This document shows positions 1-4,240 of a stretch of 6,098 nucleotides of DNA, in pieces (the stretch's first letter is position 1; the number at the start of each line of letters is the position of its first letter). Source of the DNA: Candidatus Buchananbacteria bacterium RIFCSPLOWO2_02_FULL_46_11b (GTDB lineage: Bacteria > Patescibacteriota > Patescibacteriia > Buchananbacterales > UBA6539); contig MHIR01000042.1 of assembly GCA_001817615.1 (NCBI GenBank), positions 1 through 6,098 of the forward strand. Direction: 5' to 3'. The notes below the pieces were generated by a model. That model was not told where the DNA came from. It searched no databases and saw only the letters and a list, made by a program, of their open reading frames with translations. Both the position numbers and the translations under genes were made by a program.

Positions 1-866
1 AAATCCTGCTTGACTTTTTCTATATTGGCTTCGGGCTTGTCTATTTTATTGATCGCCACGATCATCGGCAGGCCGGCGGAATTGATGATCTTGATTGATT
101 CTTTGGTCTGGGGCTGGATGCTGTCGTCGGCGGCAATGACTAAAATCGCGATATCGGCCACCCGCGCGCCGCGCGAACGCATGGTCGTAAAAGCTTCATG
201 GCCCGGCGTATCAATAAAGGTAATCGGATGGCCTTTTCTGACCACCTGGTAAGCGCCGATATGCTGGGTGATGCCGCCGGATTCGCCCGCCACCACGTCG
301 GTTTTTCTGATCGCGTCAAGCAGCTTGGTTTTGCCGTGGTCAACATGACCCATGACCACGCCGACCGGCGCTCGTGATTTTAATTTAGTCTTATCATCTT
401 CGGCCAACAGCCCTTCCAATTTATCAGACGTAGTTTTTTCCGCGGCCGCGGCAATGCTTTGGTCGGCGCTTACTTCAAAACCCAATTCATGGGCGATAAT
501 GGCGGCCGTGTCATAATCAATCTGCTCGTTCATGGAAGACAAAACGCCGTTTTTCATCAGCTCGGCCATGACCTTGGACAAAGGCAAGCGCAGTTTCTCG
601 GCAAACTCTTTAACGCGGATAAACGGCGGCAGAGCCACGGCTTTAATTTCCGCTTTAACCTCAACCGCTTCTTCTTTTTTTTCTCCGGCCTTAAGCTGGG
701 CGCGGTACTGGGCCAGAAGCTGGGACCATTTTTCAATAATCTTGTGCGCCTGGCGATCGTCAATTTTAATCGCCCGCTGGCCGACATGAAAACCGACCGC
801 CGGCAGGATCTCCAGCAGTTCTTTGCTTGAAATATTCAATTTTCGCGCCAATTCACCGACATTCAT
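1..866 (-). CDS. infB: Translation initiation factor IF-2, N-terminal 288 residues (3' end beyond the left edge)
   Basis: IF-2 is the cytoplasmic GTPase that brings initiator fMet-tRNA to the 30S subunit and promotes subunit joining. The reverse-strand frame is open from the ATG at 866 to the edge. Two IF2_N-type helical modules are visible (about residues 1-30, starting MNVGELARKLNISSKELLEI, and about 83-131). The G domain follows: G1 GHVDHGKT at 173-180, the switch GGITQHIGAY at 197-206, G3 DTPGH at 219-223, and G4 NKID at 273-276. The region before the G domain is only about 165 residues, with no long charged linker, much shorter than in E. coli IF-2; this fits small-genome bacteria. The start is chosen because the IF2_N module begins directly at this Met; no Shine-Dalgarno is seen before it. 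tRNA-Cys ends 38 nt upstream on the same strand, so the two are probably co-transcribed. Identification is secure; only the C-terminal domains are unseen. Confidence 0.97.
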   Translation of the reverse strand, partial: MNVGELARKLNISSKELLEILPAVGFHVGQRAIKIDDRQAHKIIEKWSQLLAQYRAQLKAGEKKEEAVEVKAEIKAVALPPFIRVKEFAEKLRLPLSKVMAELMKNGVLSSMNEQIDYDTAAIIAHELGFEVSADQSIAAAAEKTTSDKLEGLLAEDDKTKLKSRAPVGVVMGHVDHGKTKLLDAIRKTDVVAGESGGITQHIGAYQVVRKGHPITFIDTPGHEAFTTMRSRGARVADIAILVIAADDSIQPQTKESIKIINSAGLPMIVAINKIDKPEANIEKVKQD

Positions 867-904
867 AGGTTAATTTATGATAAAACAATTCGTAAAAATC
901 AGGG

Positions 905-979
905 TGGAGGTCACGGCGGGAATCGAACCCGCGAATAACGGGTTTGCAGACCGTCGCCTTACCACTTGGCTACGTGACC
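905..979 (-). tRNA. tRNA-Cys (GCA), CCA encoded
   Basis: The reverse strand folds into a full cloverleaf. The acceptor GGTCACG pairs with CGTGACC over 7 bp, the anticodon stem ACGGT/CCCGT closes the loop CTGCAAA (anticodon GCA), and the T arm carries TTCGAAT over a GCGGG/CCCGC stem. The discriminator is U, as expected for Cys, and is followed by genomic CCA (905-907). Length is 72 nt plus CCA. It lies between a sigma70-like promoter about 115 nt upstream and infB 38 nt downstream, so release of this tRNA would also make the 5' end of the infB message. Confidence 0.96.
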
Positions 980-996
980 TTATTTTTAAAACCGGA

Positions 997-1019
997 CGAA
1001 CCCGCGATAACGGTTTTGC
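997..1019 (-). repeat. Near-copy of the tRNA-Cys anticodon-loop to T-loop segment
   Basis: Twenty-three bases align with 924-947 inside the tRNA-Cys gene, same orientation, with one mismatch and one single-base gap. The copy keeps the GCA anticodon bases and the GCGGGTTCG of the T arm, but the acceptor stem, D arm and the remaining stems are missing, so it is not a functional tRNA. It lies in the leader upstream of tRNA-Cys, immediately beside the GC-rich hairpin at 1022-1062. On the minus strand it is also the loop of a 7-bp inverted repeat AAAACCG/CGGTTTT. It may be a relic of a tRNA-Cys duplication broken by the repeat, or part of a dispersed repeat; chance similarity is less likely but not excluded. 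Confidence 0.6.
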
Positions 1020-1021
1020 TT

Positions 1022-1062
1022 GCCCGCCGAAGCCCCGAACGAAGTGAGGGTGAAGGCGGGGC
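1022..1062. repeat. GC-rich imperfect palindrome with CCCGCC/GGCGGG arms
   Basis: Arms CCCGCC (1023-1028) and GGCGGG (1055-1060) enclose about 26 bases, which contain a second weaker pairing CCCC...GAGGG. The element sits in the transcribed leader of tRNA-Cys/infB and would form a stable RNA hairpin. The same six-base arms occur twice more in the window, both inside the tRNA-Phe intron (2958-2973 and 3007-3022). It looks like a dispersed REP-like palindrome; its copy number in the genome cannot be judged from here. Confidence 0.6.
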
Positions 1063-1091
1063 TATCAGGCCATTAATAGTTTTACTCCATA

Positions 1092-1120
1092 AATATAGCA
1101 GATAATGCTGGAAAAATCAA
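1092..1120 (-). promoter_or_regulatory. Sigma70-type promoter for tRNA-Cys (and probably infB)
   Basis: On the minus strand TTGATT (1120-1115) is separated by exactly 17 bases from TATATT (1097-1092). The same -35 and -10 hexamers and spacing occur at the Pro-Gly tRNA promoter in this window, which supports the reading. Transcription would start near 1085 and cross the hairpin repeat before reaching tRNA-Cys. Confidence 0.75.
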
Positions 1121-1135
1121 GGGCGATGGGTAGTG

Positions 1136-1239
1136 GTAAGCAGTGAGCAGTGAGCAAAAAATTTGAATCCTACTCTCTATCTTTTACAGTAAATAATAAA
1201 TTAAAATTCTACTCACTACTCACTACAACCTACTCACTA
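1136..1239. repeat. Inverted pair of short heptamer tandem arrays
   Basis: On the left are three 7-bp units GTAAGCA, GTGAGCA, GTGAGCA (1136-1156). On the right, in opposite orientation, are units CTACTCA, CTACTCA, CTACAAC, CTACTCA, CTA (1209-1239), whose complement is GTGAGTA, one base different from the left unit. An AT-rich stretch of about 50 bases lies between, with a degenerate unit near 1169. Together they fill the gap between the pyrC terminator and the tRNA-Cys promoter. No coding potential is visible. They resemble the simple repeats common between genes in such genomes; a function is not evident. Confidence 0.7.
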
Positions 1240-1269
1240 AAAAGCCCTCCTTGGTTTTCCAAAGAGGGC
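1239..1269 (-). terminator. Rho-independent terminator of pyrC
   Basis: Read on the minus strand, GCCCTCTTTGG pairs with CCAAGGAGGGC (11 bp, one G.U) around the loop AAAA, followed directly by TTTTT. It begins 14 nt after the pyrC stop. The opposite strand has no T-run after the stem, so it acts on the pyrC transcript. Confidence 0.9.
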
Positions 1270-1283
1270 GCGAACAAAGCTGC

Positions 1284-2318
1284 TTAAGAAACAACAATCT
1301 GCCAGGCAATCTTTTGGCCGGCCAAAAACGGCACGACATCGCCGGCGCAAATCTCCGGCACAGTCTGGGGCTTATTGATCAGCTGAATTTCACCGCGGTT
1401 TGGCGGCAAGCGGTAAAACCGCGCGCCGAAAACGCTGGTGAAATTTTCCAGCCGGGAAAGCTGGCCGGCAGCCGCAAAGACTTGGGCTAAAACCGGCAAA
1501 GCCACGGGTCCCGAAAAAACACCGGCCGCCGGGTTTTGGCCCAAAGCCGCTTTTTTCTTGCTCTTCGGATGCGGCGCGCTGTCGCTGCCGAAGAAAAACC
1601 GCGGATCGCCGGAAATTGCCGCCTGAATTACCGCCGCCCGGTCAGCTAAAGTTTTAGCCACGGGTTTGCAGTAGTTATGCCGATTAGCCAAAGCATCCTC
1701 GTAAGTCAGAACTAAATGCTGGGGCGTAATCGTGGCGCCCACGGTTTGGGGCACGTCTTTGCTCATCAGAAAATCAACCATCGCTTTGCTGGAAACATGT
1801 TCCACCACAATCCGCAGGCCGGGGAAATCCCTGATCAGCTTGCGCAGCACCGGAATAAATTTCTGCTCGGCTTCAGTTTCAGGCGCGCCCGGCAATTCGC
1901 CGTGGATGGACAAGACAAAAGCAAAAGCTCCCATTTCCTTAAAAATCGGATACAGAGCCTGAAAGTCCTTGACCCCGTCTTCCGAGCCGGTCGTCACGCC
2001 TTCCGGATAAAGCTTGCCGGCCACGGCATAACCCGACATCAGGCGGATCGTTTCCACTTTTGTCTGCGGCGTAATCTTAAAAGTCATCAGCGGGTCAAAA
2101 TCAGCTTTACTGATGCCGTTGGCCTTCATCGCCCCGATAATCTCGCGGCGGTATTCCCGGACATGCTCGGCCGTGGTCGCGCGCGGCGCTTTCAGATTCG
2201 GCATGGCGATCGCCCGGGCAAAACCGCGCGCCGTGGGCGGCAAAACCGCGGTTAATAATTCGCCTTCGCGGAAATGGACATGGAAGTCGTCCGGTTTTCT
2301 TATGGTTATGGTATTCAA
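1284..2318 (-). CDS. pyrC: Dihydroorotase, class II (E. coli PyrC type)
   Basis: This zinc amidohydrolase catalyses the reversible cyclisation of N-carbamoyl-L-aspartate to dihydroorotate, the third step of pyrimidine synthesis, in the cytoplasm. Its length of 344 residues matches the class II family (E. coli about 348). Visible metal and substrate residues are HVH at 13-15, the lysine of GKLYP at 102 (the carboxylated bridging lysine), H139 in SIHGE, H173 in EHVSSK, NYCKP at 215-219, and D245 plus H250 in GSDSAPH. No key residue is missing. The start is TTG: it lies 7 nt after a strong AGGAGGA and gives the usual N-terminus MNTITIRKPDDFHVH. It is transcribed alone, with its own promoter and terminator. 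No other pyrimidine gene is in the window, so whether the host has the whole pathway or salvages carbamoyl-aspartate cannot be told. Confidence 0.97.
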   Translation of the reverse strand: MNTITIRKPDDFHVHFREGELLTAVLPPTARGFARAIAMPNLKAPRATTAEHVREYRREIIGAMKANGISKADFDPLMTFKITPQTKVETIRLMSGYAVAGKLYPEGVTTGSEDGVKDFQALYPIFKEMGAFAFVLSIHGELPGAPETEAEQKFIPVLRKLIRDFPGLRIVVEHVSSKAMVDFLMSKDVPQTVGATITPQHLVLTYEDALANRHNYCKPVAKTLADRAAVIQAAISGDPRFFFGSDSAPHPKSKKKAALGQNPAAGVFSGPVALPVLAQVFAAAGQLSRLENFTSVFGARFYRLPPNRGEIQLINKPQTVPEICAGDVVPFLAGQKIAWQIVVS

Positions 2319-2324
2319 GGTGCG

Positions 2325-2331
2325 TCCTCCT
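2325..2331 (-). promoter_or_regulatory. Shine-Dalgarno AGGAGGA deciding the TTG start of pyrC
   Basis: AGGAGGA on the minus strand ends 6 nt before the TTG codon, ideal spacing. No in-frame ATG or GTG is better placed, so this site fixes the non-ATG start. Confidence 0.85.
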
Positions 2332-2374
2332 ATTTGGTTATTCAGGCGATATTGCCCGAGTTTTCTCCGTATAA

Positions 2375-2403
2375 ATCTTATCTCAAAAACGGTTCTTTGT
2401 CAA
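2375..2403 (-). promoter_or_regulatory. Sigma70-type promoter of pyrC
   Basis: A consensus TTGACA (2403-2398) and TAAGAT (2380-2375) are separated by exactly 17 bases. Transcription would start near 2368-2370, giving a leader of about 50 nt. A small hairpin CGGGC/GCCTG in the leader, beside the imperfect palindrome GGCGATATTGCC (2345-2356), leaves the Shine-Dalgarno open; no attenuator is seen. Confidence 0.85.
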
Positions 2404-2472
2404 TAATGCCGGGTAAAATATACAGCCATTGCTTTTTATCCTTAAATAATTTGATTAAAATTTTAAATAATC

Positions 2473-2507
2473 AAAAAACCGTCCTTGTAAATTGAGGACG
2501 ATTTTTT
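2473..2507. terminator. Bidirectional-looking intrinsic terminator after tRNA-Gly
   Basis: Stem CGTCCT/AGGACG (2480-2485 with 2495-2500) encloses a short loop and is flanked by AAAAAA on the left and TTTTTT on the right, so either strand gives a hairpin plus U-run. On the minus strand it follows the CCA of tRNA-Gly directly and should end the Pro-Gly transcript. An AT palindrome (TTGATTA/TAATCAA, 2451-2474) lies just beyond. Confidence 0.8.
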
Positions 2508-2581
2508 GGAGCGGGTAAGGAGAGTCGAACCCCTGTCAACAGGTTGGAAACCTGTGGTAATAGCCGTTATACGATACCCGC
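2507..2581 (-). tRNA. tRNA-Gly (UCC), CCA encoded
   Basis: The acceptor GCGGGTA/TACCCGC has 7 bp. The anticodon stem ACAGG/CCTGT closes the loop TTTCCAA with anticodon TCC, and the T arm AGGGG-TTCGACT-CTCCT has one G.U. Discriminator U is followed by genomic CCA, whose last complement bases merge with the terminator T-run. It is 10 nt downstream of tRNA-Pro and co-transcribed with it. Confidence 0.96.
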
Positions 2582-2591
2582 ATGAATAATT

Positions 2592-2668
2592 TGGTCGGGG
2601 TAGCCGGACTCGAACCGGCGATCTCCTGCTCCCAAAGCAGGCGCGATAGCCAACTTCGCTATACCCCG
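2592..2668 (-). tRNA. tRNA-Pro (UGG), CCA encoded
   Basis: The acceptor CGGGGTA/TACCCCG has 7 bp. The anticodon stem CCTGC/GCAGG closes the loop TTTGGGA with anticodon TGG, and the T arm GCCGG-TTCGAGT-CCGGC is perfect. Discriminator A and CCA are encoded. It is the first gene of a two-tRNA unit (Pro then Gly) with its own promoter 17 nt upstream of the 5' end. Confidence 0.96.
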
Positions 2669-2684
2669 TCCCTTTTTCTATAAA

Positions 2685-2713
2685 AATATAGCATTATTTG
2701 TTAAAAAAATCAA
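2685..2713 (-). promoter_or_regulatory. Sigma70-type promoter of the Pro-Gly tRNA unit
   Basis: TTGATT (2713-2708), a 17-base spacer and TATATT (2690-2685) on the minus strand. The -10 ends 16 nt before the tRNA-Pro 5' end, giving a very short leader. Confidence 0.8.
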
Positions 2714-2723
2714 TTAATAAAAC

Positions 2724-2752
2724 AAAACAAGGCTGTTTTCCAGTCTTGTTTT
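2724..2752 (-). terminator. Intrinsic terminator after tRNA-Phe
   Basis: On the minus strand AAAACAAG pairs with CTTGTTTT, with CTG/CAG pairing inside across one mismatch and a GAAAA loop. It is followed by GTTTTATT. It starts 3 nt after the tRNA-Phe CCA and would close the Ile-Phe unit before the separate Pro-Gly promoter. The arms are A/T rich at the base, so strength is uncertain. Confidence 0.65.
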
Positions 2753-2754
2753 GA

Positions 2755-3069
2755 TGGTGCCGGGTCCCAGAATTGAACTGGGGACGCAAGGATTTTCCTT
2801 CTTTTCCCCTAAATTTCTTTAGGGCTTGGACTATCTCTTCATCCCGATTATAGTCGGGAGTTGGGCGCTAATGCAAGATTATTGTCGGGCTCACTTGCTA
2901 GTCTCTACACCTTCTTCGAAATTATTACCCATCGAAGCTCGGCTCGGGATTGCCGTGCCCGCCAATTGGCGGGTTTAGGTTTCCCCGAATTCACCCAATT
3001 TTTAATCCCGCCTTGCGGCGGGAGGGACCGAAAATTCAGTCCTTCGCTCTACCACTGAGCTAACCCGGC
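2755..3069 (-). tRNA. tRNA-Phe (GAA) split by a group I intron
   Basis: The exons are 3038-3069 (32 nt) and 2755-2797 (43 nt with CCA). Joined, they give a perfect 75-nt tRNA: acceptor GCCGGGT/ACCCGGC, D arm GCTC/GAGC, anticodon stem AAGGA/TCCTT with loop CTGAAAA (anticodon GAA), a 5-nt variable loop, T arm CCCAG/CTGGG with TTCAATT, discriminator A and encoded CCA. Without removal of the 240-nt insert the anticodon loop cannot form. Splicing after U33 is set by guide pairing (see the intron). The gene is 16 nt downstream of tRNA-Ile and shares its promoter. Identity as Phe follows from the GAA anticodon and the typical Phe loop. Confidence 0.95.
2798..3037 (-). ncRNA. Self-splicing group I intron in the tRNA-Phe anticodon loop
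   Basis: The core helices can be placed on the minus strand. P1: exon GGACU with GGUCC (3025-3029), with the conserved U.G at the 5' splice site. P10: AUUUUC (3030-3035) with exon 2 GAAAAU. P2: CCCGCC-GCAA-GGCGGG (3007-3022). P3: UUGGGUG (2998-2992) with CGCCCAA (2867-2861). P4: UUCGGG with CCCGAG (2989-2984, 2948-2943). P5 extension: CCCGCC-AAUU-GGCGGG (2958-2973). P6a: CUUCGA/UCGAAG (2914-2937). P7: GACUA/UAGUC (2903-2899, 2833-2829). P8: UCCCGA/UCGGGA (2842-2859). P9: CCCUAAA-GAAA-UUUAGGG (2807-2824). The last base is G. The strings GGGGAAACCUAAA, GGCAAUCCCGAGCC and AGGUGUAGAGACU match the cyanobacterial tRNA-Leu (IC3) intron core as I recall it. An extra GCAAG/CUUGC hairpin (2873-2898) lies between P7 and P3. 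No endonuclease gene is inside. Confidence 0.93.
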
Positions 3070-3085
3070 TCATTGAATATTTATC

Positions 3086-3162
3086 TGGTGGGCGATCGTG
3101 GACTCGAACCACGGACCTCGTCATTATCAGTGACGCGCTCTAACCAGCTGAGCTAATCGCCC
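3086..3162 (-). tRNA. tRNA-Ile (GAU), CCA encoded
   Basis: The acceptor GGGCGAT/ATCGCCC has 7 bp. The anticodon stem CGTCA/TGACG closes the loop CTGATAA (anticodon GAT), and the T arm CGTGG-TTCGAGT-CCACG is perfect. Discriminator A plus CCA are encoded. It is the first gene of the Ile-Phe unit; its 5' end faces the restriction-modification locus. Confidence 0.97.
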
Positions 3163-3190
3163 CTAAAATATCGCTTAATTTTACCTACTT

Positions 3191-3219
3191 AATATAACAA
3201 AAATGATTAAATTCGTCAA
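3191..3219 (-). promoter_or_regulatory. Sigma70-type promoter of the Ile-Phe tRNA unit
   Basis: TTGACG (3219-3214), a 17-base spacer and TATATT (3196-3191) on the minus strand, about 28 nt before the tRNA-Ile 5' end. It is back to back with the regulator promoter that drives the restriction genes; their elements are about 35 bases apart. Confidence 0.85.
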
Positions 3220-3254
3220 TAGAATAAACCTTTAGTATTATCTCCTATTTAATA

Positions 3255-3286
3255 ATATCCCATTTTGGGTTATCCTATAATAGGAT
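3255..3286 (+). promoter_or_regulatory. Promoter and double palindromic operator before the regulator gene
   Basis: The perfect palindrome ATCCTATAATAGGAT (3272-3286) contains a consensus TATAAT (3276-3281). A second inverted repeat ATATCCCA-TTT-TGGGTTAT (3255-3273, 7 of 8 pairs) adjoins it over the -35 area, where no good -35 hexamer is seen (TAATAT at 17-base spacing). A weak -35 under a regulator-sized dyad is the layout of promoters that controller proteins activate and then repress. The ATG at 3289 lies 7 nt after the -10, so the transcript may be leaderless. That this is the operator of the downstream XRE protein is inference. Confidence 0.6.
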
Positions 3287-3288
3287 TT

Positions 3289-3537
3289 ATGCTTAATTTA
3301 CTAACACTTAAATCTATGCCAAAAACCATTCATTCAAAAGACTATTTATTGGTCATTGAACGGCTTAAAAAAGCCAGAATAGAATCTGACCTTACTCAAG
3401 CTCAAGTGGCTGATAAATTGAATAAGCCGCAATCTTTTGTTTCTAAAGCGGAGCTGGGCGAGAGGCGGCTTGATGTTATGGAATTGAAAAAATTCGCCGA
3501 TATTTACGAAAAAGACATTAATTTTTTTATTAAATAA
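3289..3537 (+). CDS. Small XRE-family HTH regulator, probable restriction-modification controller (C) protein
   Basis: A single-domain DNA-binding protein of about 82 residues from this ATG, the size of C proteins that time endonuclease expression. The helix-turn-helix covers roughly residues 34-65: LTQAQVADKLNKPQSFVSKA, then LGERRLDVMELKKFADIY, with the usual hydrophobic pattern. It has no other domain. The ATG at 3289 is preferred because a TATAAT lies 7 nt upstream, pointing to a leaderless message; an ATG at 3316 (MPKTIHSK, 73 residues, no clear Shine-Dalgarno) is the alternative and is where the conserved domain begins. The stop is 1 nt before the endonuclease ATG, so translation is probably coupled. 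Role as C protein is inferred from size, fold and position; it could instead be a plain autorepressor. Confidence 0.8.
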   Translation: MLNLLTLKSMPKTIHSKDYLLVIERLKKARIESDLTQAQVADKLNKPQSFVSKAELGERRLDVMELKKFADIYEKDINFFIK

Positions 3538-3538
3538 T

Positions 3539-4240
3539 ATGGATTTAGAAATCTTAAAGCGAAAACTGCAAAAAATAAAAAAGTTGGGCTTCACTAAAAC
3601 TCATCGGCTTGGCGACACGGGCATTGGCAAAACACTTGAAGATTTGCTGGGGATTAAAGAAAACAATATCCCTTTGCCGGATATTGGCGAGATTGCCGAA
3701 TTAAAATCATATCGAAAAGACGCGAAATCAATGATGACCTTATTCACTTTAGAGCCTTTGCCTAGCGGTGGAGATAGAGATAGAATCTTGCTTGACGGTT
3801 TTGGCTACTCAAAACGAGATAATCAAAGATCTAAAGAATTGCACAGTACTCTTTCCTGCAAAAGATATAACGCTCAAAATCTTCGCTTATTAGTTGAAAA
3901 AAATAAAATACGGGTCAAAGGTAAAAATCGGCGATTAAATATTTATTGGGATATGGGATCGGTGGAAAAAAAATTTAATGCTAAATTGCCAGCCTTAATT
4001 TATGTCTTAGCTGATAGCAAAATAATTAATGGCTCTGAATATTTTCATTTTAATGAAGCTTATCTCTTAGAAAATTTTAACTTTGGATTATTCAAAAAAC
4101 AGGTGAAAAATGACGGGATATTGGTTGATTTTAGAATGTATTATCGGCCAAATGGATCCGTCAGAAATCATGGCACTGGCTTTAGAATAAAAATGAATAA
4201 GCTTGATGATTGCTTTTCTAAAAGAACAAAATTAATTTAA
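3539..4240 (+). CDS. MvaI/BcnI-family type II restriction endonuclease
   Basis: 233 residues, close to BcnI and MvaI (about 240-250), enzymes that work as monomers, share a MutH-like fold and nick each strand of CCNGG-type sites (MvaI CCWGG, BcnI CCSGG). Family blocks seen are GDTGIGKTLEDLLGI (25-39), the PD-(D/E)xK site D48...E54-L-K56 in PDIGEIAELKSYRKD, LHSTLS (101-106), and the C-terminal NHGTGFRI (210-217). All catalytic residues are present, so it should be active; the exact site cut cannot be read from sequence. It starts 1 nt after the regulator stop, with no own promoter or clear Shine-Dalgarno, so it depends on that message. It is convergent with the methyltransferase, overlapping 4 bp at the stops. 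Its AT-rich composition (one counted line is 32% GC) against pyrC (a line at 60%) suggests it was acquired. Confidence 0.9.
   Translation: MDLEILKRKLQKIKKLGFTKTHRLGDTGIGKTLEDLLGIKENNIPLPDIGEIAELKSYRKDAKSMMTLFTLEPLPSGGDRDRILLDGFGYSKRDNQRSKELHSTLSCKRYNAQNLRLLVEKNKIRVKGKNRRLNIYWDMGSVEKKFNAKLPALIYVLADSKIINGSEYFHFNEAYLLENFNFGLFKKQVKNDGILVDFRMYYRPNGSVRNHGTGFRIKMNKLDDCFSKRTKLI

Noticed and set aside
459..830. Plus-strand open frame of 123 codons
   Set aside because: It is antisense to the IF-2 N-terminal region, low complexity, and has no recognisable domain or ribosome site.
1136..1239. CRISPR array
   Set aside because: Units are 7 bp, partly tandem without spacers and in opposite orientations; no cas genes.
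1716..2255. Plus-strand open frame of 179 codons
   Set aside because: It lies wholly antisense to pyrC, whose catalytic motifs are intact; the open frame is a by-product of GC-rich coding on the other strand.
2385..2400. LexA (SOS) box near the pyrC promoter (GAACCG...)
   Set aside because: Only one half resembles GAAC-N4-GTTC; no convincing SOS operator of either the E. coli or the Gram-positive type was found in the window.
2861..3058. Plus-strand open frame of 65 codons across the tRNA-Phe intron, considered as an intron-encoded endonuclease
   Set aside because: It is antisense to the intron, has no LAGLIDADG or GIY-YIG motif, and every stretch is explained by intron helices.
2755..3069. 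Archaeal-type bulge-helix-bulge tRNA intron
   Set aside because: The insertion is at 33/34 rather than 37/38, no BHB motif is needed, and a full group I core with guide sequence is present.
3265..3288. TTG at 3265 as the start of the XRE regulator
   Set aside because: It lies upstream of the consensus -10 and inside the operator dyad, with no Shine-Dalgarno; the extra residues match nothing in the domain.
3086..3300. tRNA-Ile as integration site of the restriction-modification genes
   Set aside because: The 5' end of the tRNA faces the locus, no repeat of its 3' end and no integrase gene is found in the window.
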